The translations under genes and the position numbers were made by a program. Below are positions 60,307 to 64,000 of a DNA stretch of 64,000 nucleotides, in pieces (the first letter of the stretch is position 1; each line of letters opens with the position of its first letter). The notes beneath the pieces were generated by a model. It searched no databases. It saw nothing but the letters and a program-made list of their open reading frames with translations, and was not told the DNA's origin. Origin of the DNA: Plantago major (taxonomy: Eukaryota; Streptophyta; Magnoliopsida; Lamiales; Plantaginaceae). The stretch covers positions 1,826,512 to 1,890,511 of the forward strand of contig CM048841.1 of NCBI GenBank assembly GCA_026545765.1, read 5' to 3'.

Positions 60307-60938
60307 GTACAGTTTTTATTCTCAAATTCCGCCTAAAGGACTTTGCCTCAGATTTAGAATTTCTAGCTTTATTCATGATTTTCTAAAATACAAATATTGT
60401 AATCATGGAAAGTTTTTGTTTAAGAAAAATATGTTACATTATTCCAACCCATTTTGCAAGGCACTAAGAGAATATTCTATGATTGGTAAAATCTTTCAAT
60501 TCGCACATAAATTATTACTCCTTTTATGTATAACATAATATGCATCTGCCAAACACCTCCATTTCGGCAAATCCTTAGATCCTTTCACGCAAACAACAAT
60601 GGCGGCCTATCCCTAAATCAATCGTTCTCGATTCATATGAGTTGTTTGTGCTCGGATCGATTGTTCGTAACCTCTATTCCTCACCAATTGAACAACGTGC
60701 ATTCAAAACCGGATCGATGGGATTCGAAACCTCTGTTCCTCGCGCATTCGAAACTGAATCGATTGGAATTGATGATCGACAACTTACATCGGTGGTTTGA
60801 ATAGTTGAATCGCGGAGTATATCGATCGGTTAGTTGCTCGTTCTTCTACTTTTTTTGTCTTCAAACTGTCTAGTTCTATATGTAATTTTTGGTTTTGTTG
60901 AAGCTTACTGGTGATTACAATTTACAATCATTAGGTAT
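60305..60938. other. Unassigned sequence
   Basis: No gene or element recognised. A two-copy imperfect repeat (CGGATCGATTG... / ACCTCTATTCCTC and ACCTCTGTTCCTCG) lies near 60650-60770. Confidence 0.4.
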
Positions 60939-61190
60939 TGTTCGTAGTTTTATAGTGTTTTTGTGCGTTTTTATGTTTGGTATTTTGTTTGTGTTTTGTA
61001 GGATTTTTGTATTTCGAAGGTGAAAACTGGAGCTCTGAATTTGGAGTAACTGGACGAAGACTGAAGTGGGTTCGGAGTTTGGACGAAGATTTGAGAGCCG
61101 TTTTAGCGAGACTTGTGGAAAATTCTGTCTGTAGGAAAAGTTACGAAGGTTTTAAGCTCGCCGCGGCGAAATTTCTCGAAGCAAAAAGAA
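60939..61190 (+). repeat. Gypsy LTR fragment
   Basis: Matches 61853-62275 of the complete LTR but lacks about 130 bp between GCGAGACTTG and TGGAAAATTCTG. It then joins to ATGGGTCATATTTAAG rather than continuing. Confidence 0.75.
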
Positions 61191-61792
61191 GGCTTATGGG
61201 TCATATTTAAGACTGCAAAACAGACACTACCAAAAAATTGAGACAAAATAAGCATATGTGTCATATTTAAGACTGCAAAAAAGGAGTATGCAAAAAATGA
61301 AAAAATGAAAAAAACAGAGAGAGAGAGAGAGAGAGATTGCCCTTTTATAAGTCTACTGCTAAATGTTTATAGAGCTGTGAAAAAGTCCCTTCTGACTTAA
61401 CTGACTGAGTACATTGCATCAGGTATTTGAGACAACTTTGTCACTCAAGTCACCTTCCTTTACTCTTATTCCTGAGTGTCTACCCCTACTGGATACTTCC
61501 AGGAGTGGGAGAGTGAGTTGCATAGGATTCACTTGTGAGGGATTTGCGAGCTAGACTTAAGTATTTTTTAATTGAGAAACATTCTTGTTTGATTTTATGT
61601 GCACTATTCTACCAAGGTTAGTTGAGTACAAAACTTTTGCATCTTGTGAATTTATTGTTTTTAATGGTAGATTCGGTCACTTGGAAGTTCAACTCTCTTA
61701 TTTGTTTTCTTTTTATTTTTGTTTGATGAGTCTAGTTTTTGTCTAGGTTGTTTGTTTGCTCGAGAACGACCAAAGGTTCGGTTTGGGGATTT
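61191..61792 (+). other. Remnant of a gypsy element 3' internal end
   Basis: Contains a short direct repeat (GTCATATTTAAGACTGCAAAA, about 61199 and 61259), a GA microsatellite (about 61316-61337), and, just before the LTR, GTTTGCTCGAGAACGACCAAAG and GGTTCGGTTTGGGGA. That ending (a CGAGGACGAGC-like motif, then polypurine tract) is typical of Athila/Tat gypsy elements (known). No coding sequence left. Confidence 0.6.
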
Positions 61793-63257
61793 TGATGAGA
61801 CTATAATTTAGAGACTCATTTGGTCCTTTTTAGCGGTCTTTGTTAGTCTTTGTTCGTAGTTTTATAGTGTTTTTGTTCGTTTTTATGTTTGGTATTTTGT
61901 TTGTGTTTTGTAGGATTTTTTGTGTTCCGAAGGTGAAAATCAGAGTGAAAACTATGGTTCTAGAGCTTTGAATTTGGAGTAACTGGACGAAGACGGGAGT
62001 GGATTCGGAGTTCGGACGAAGATTTGAGAGCCGTTTTAGCGAGACTTGCAAAAGTGAATATTTACGGAGCAGTCTAGACATTTTGGACATAACTCTCTCA
62101 TATGATGTCTGATTGACCTGATCTCGGTGGCCATGCAAAGATAATTCAAAGTTCTACAACTTTCGCTTGGAAGTATTGGAAAATTCTGTCTTTAGGAAAA
62201 GTTACGAAGGTTTTGAAACTTGCCACGGCGAAAGAGATTCTCGCCGCGACGAAATTTTCCGAAGCAAAAAGAAGGCTTAACGTTGTTTCTCGCCGCGACG
62301 AAATTTCCCGAAGCAAAAAGAAGGCGTAACGTTGTTTCTCGCCGCGGCGAGTATATTCTTCGCTGCGGCGAGATTTGCATGGGCGATTTCTGGCCGAATT
62401 CTGGACGGATTTTCTTCGATTTTTCTCCTATAAATAGATTTCTTTCACCATAACTTCAATCATAACTTATTATAAACCCTATTTGGGACCTAAGAACCCT
62501 AGTTTATCATTGATTGATCTTTGGAGGTTAGCTTTCATCTTGTAAGAATCATCGACATCAAATTCTTGGTAATTTATTGATAACTCTCTATTGCTTATCT
62601 ACAATTCTTTATTTTCTTCTGTTTATCAAACTGCATGATCTTGCATGCGATTATCACTATGTTTATGCTCTGCGTATTCAATACCATGCCTTCTTTCGTC
62701 TTCGATTCCATCATGAGTAGTTAAACCTCTCCAGAACTCAGTAGTTATGTGATGATTATGCAGATTCGAATCTAGGGTTTATATTCGTTCATATAGGTTC
62801 GTCTAGTTTTAAATCTTAGTAAAACCTTCAATTCAATAGGCTAGTTTTAAGCCTTCAAAGTTGTTTTGGTTAAGGATCGTGGCATGACAACCCACTCTAG
62901 TTTTAAATATTCAAATTACAATCGGTTGAATTGAATTGATTGCTTTCTGTACGCCGACCGTGTGACAAATATGAACGATTACCTAGTATTGAATAGCATA
63001 ACCAGATCATCGCTACCATGTTCGCTCTTCTTTCCATTGATTTTCACCAACTAATTTTCTTTTGTTTCTTGTGTTTGGTTTAGTTTAGGTAAAAATACAA
63101 ATTTCCAATTCTTGTTTTCTGCAAACATCTTTGTATTTGCTCTGCATCACTATAGTGGCTTAGTTAGCTCCTTAGCGAACGATCATGTGGTTTAGTTTTG
63201 TCTGTTTATAACAACTGCTTACTACTTGGTTTTCTAAGTAATACTTTGAGCACATCA
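61793..63257 (+). repeat. Gypsy LTR (complete), shared by remnant and following element
   Basis: 1,465 bp. Starts TGATGAGACTATAATTTAG and ends TTTGAGCACATCA (TGATG/CATCA inverted ends). A polypurine-like run precedes it and a primer site follows. It contains a 50-55 bp tandem repeat (62236-62360) with CGCCGCG/CGAAATTT and the palindrome TCGCCGCGGCGA. Confidence 0.8.
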
Positions 63258-63261
63258 AATT

Positions 63262-63279
63262 TGGCGCCGCTGCCGGGGA
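63262..63279 (+). other. Primer binding site of the gypsy element
   Basis: TGGCGCCGCTGCCGGGGA, the tRNA-Asp/Asn-type primer site typical of Athila/Tat gypsy elements, four bases after the LTR. Confidence 0.9.
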
Positions 63280-63442
63280 ATTAACTCCCTCTGTAGTGTT
63301 TAGGAGTTTTTACGTTTTTGTTTGTTCGTTTGTTTGTTTGTTTGTTTTTCTATTTTAGATTAGTTTTTGTTATTTTTGTGGATCTGCTCTTTGGTTTTAT
63401 TTTTCTATGTGCAGATACTAGTAATTCAGCAAGGGCTCAAAG

Positions 63443-64000
63443 ATGGCTATGACATCTGGAGATTACTATTGTTCGTATGTCATGCCTAAAAAACCATGTA
63501 TAAAGCTGGATGTCGATGCCATAAATTATTGGGCGAACACTGCTTACTACTCCATTCTTACCAAGTTCGATGGATATGGTGATGTTCAAAAATTCTTAGA
63601 GGCATTCGAGGATGGTGTGCTGAGGATTCCGCATGAGAATGAAGTGGGATCGATTGACTCTTGGTGTGCTGAGGATTCCGCATGGCTTTCAGAAGAGCAG
63701 CTTTGCATGAGGATGTTTGATGGAGCCTTGGAAGGGTCTGCTAGAAATTGGCTTACGTCGGCACCTGAGGGATCGATTGACTCTTGGAGTGAGGTAGCTA
63801 ATTCTTTTGTAGAGAGGTATTCTCCTGGTACTGGGTGATGGAAATCTCGATACACAGTCTCTCCACCTGAGGTCTCTACTGAATCTGAAGCACCCGAGAA
63901 GTGTTCTGATGATGAGCTAGTTGTGGAGCTTGACTTGTCTTGCTCTACGATGACACCCGAATTAGACTCTTCCACTCTTGCGGTCGACGAAGGAAGTATG
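63443..64000 (+). pseudogene. gag: Gypsy (Athila/Tat-like) gag, start only
   Basis: 131 codons from ATG 63443 (or a Met just inside): MPKKPCIKLDVDAINYW, then the capsid block LCMRMFDGALEGSARNWLTSAPEGSIDSWSEVANSFVERYSP, which fits the gypsy gag pattern (LRLFPFSL..KAWLNSLP..SI.TW..L...F...FFP). An internal duplication of GATCGATTGACTCTTGG (about 63648 and 63770) repeats GSIDSW. TGA at 63836. Afterwards an acidic Ser/Thr-rich frame (SPPEVSTESEAPEKCSDDELV) is open to the window edge. Cut by the window end. Confidence 0.7.

Overview
The window is repeat-dense nuclear DNA of a flowering plant, probably a eudicot. It is built almost entirely of Ty1/copia and Ty3/gypsy LTR retrotransposons, a Mutator-like DNA transposon (MULE) and a LINE-like relic. 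I see no clear single-copy host gene, rRNA, tRNA or CRISPR. The copia families A, C and D look like the SIRE/Maximus lineage: tRNA-Met primer site where a 5' LTR survives, a coiled-coil gag tail, and a very large third ORF after pol. Species cannot be named from the sequence.

Layout. A LINE-type zf-RVT relic (minus strand; 1-122 and 56287-56820) is split by a 56-kb nest. Element A (+, 123-56286) has target-site duplication (TSD) AATTG on both sides. Inside A's third ORF sits copia element B (+, 10062-16658, TSD CCATA). In the second intron of that ORF sits element C (-, 17189-50949, TSD AAGAT). C's gag is interrupted by a MULE (29849-35076, 9-bp TSD TTGTTTAAA). C's 5' end carries the remains of a fourth element, D' (only an LTR fragment, 50244-50681), and a fifth, D (+, about 35.87-50.24 kb, no 5' LTR). 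One deletion at about 35.87 kb explains all the missing pieces. Downstream are AT-rich DNA with a 95-bp tandem repeat, a possible non-autonomous MULE (57.4-58.4 kb), a gypsy solo LTR (58432-60265, minus, TSD ATATA, inside a TA microsatellite), and from 60.9 kb a rearranged gypsy tandem (LTR fragment, 3' remnant, full LTR, TGGCGCC-type primer site, gag).

How the parts work. In A, C and D the order is LTR, gag (CCHC knuckle, then coiled coil), stop codon, protease-integrase-RT-RNase H, a spacer with repeated hairpins and a TATA motif, the third ORF (ORF3), polypurine tract, LTR. All copies carry stops or frameshifts, so none looks autonomous now; C pol is the best preserved.

The most interesting signals are: (1) ORF3 of about 1,500 codons carries up to five 74-95 bp phase-0 introns at shared positions, with unfamiliar conserved N- and C-terminal domains; (2) each LTR carries a 52-54 bp tandem array of hairpins whose stems differ by compensatory changes; (3) a 19-nt hairpin is tandemly repeated between pol and ORF3; (4) a splice-acceptor-like tract follows the gag stop codon. 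All comparisons were made by eye; no percent identities or ages were computed.
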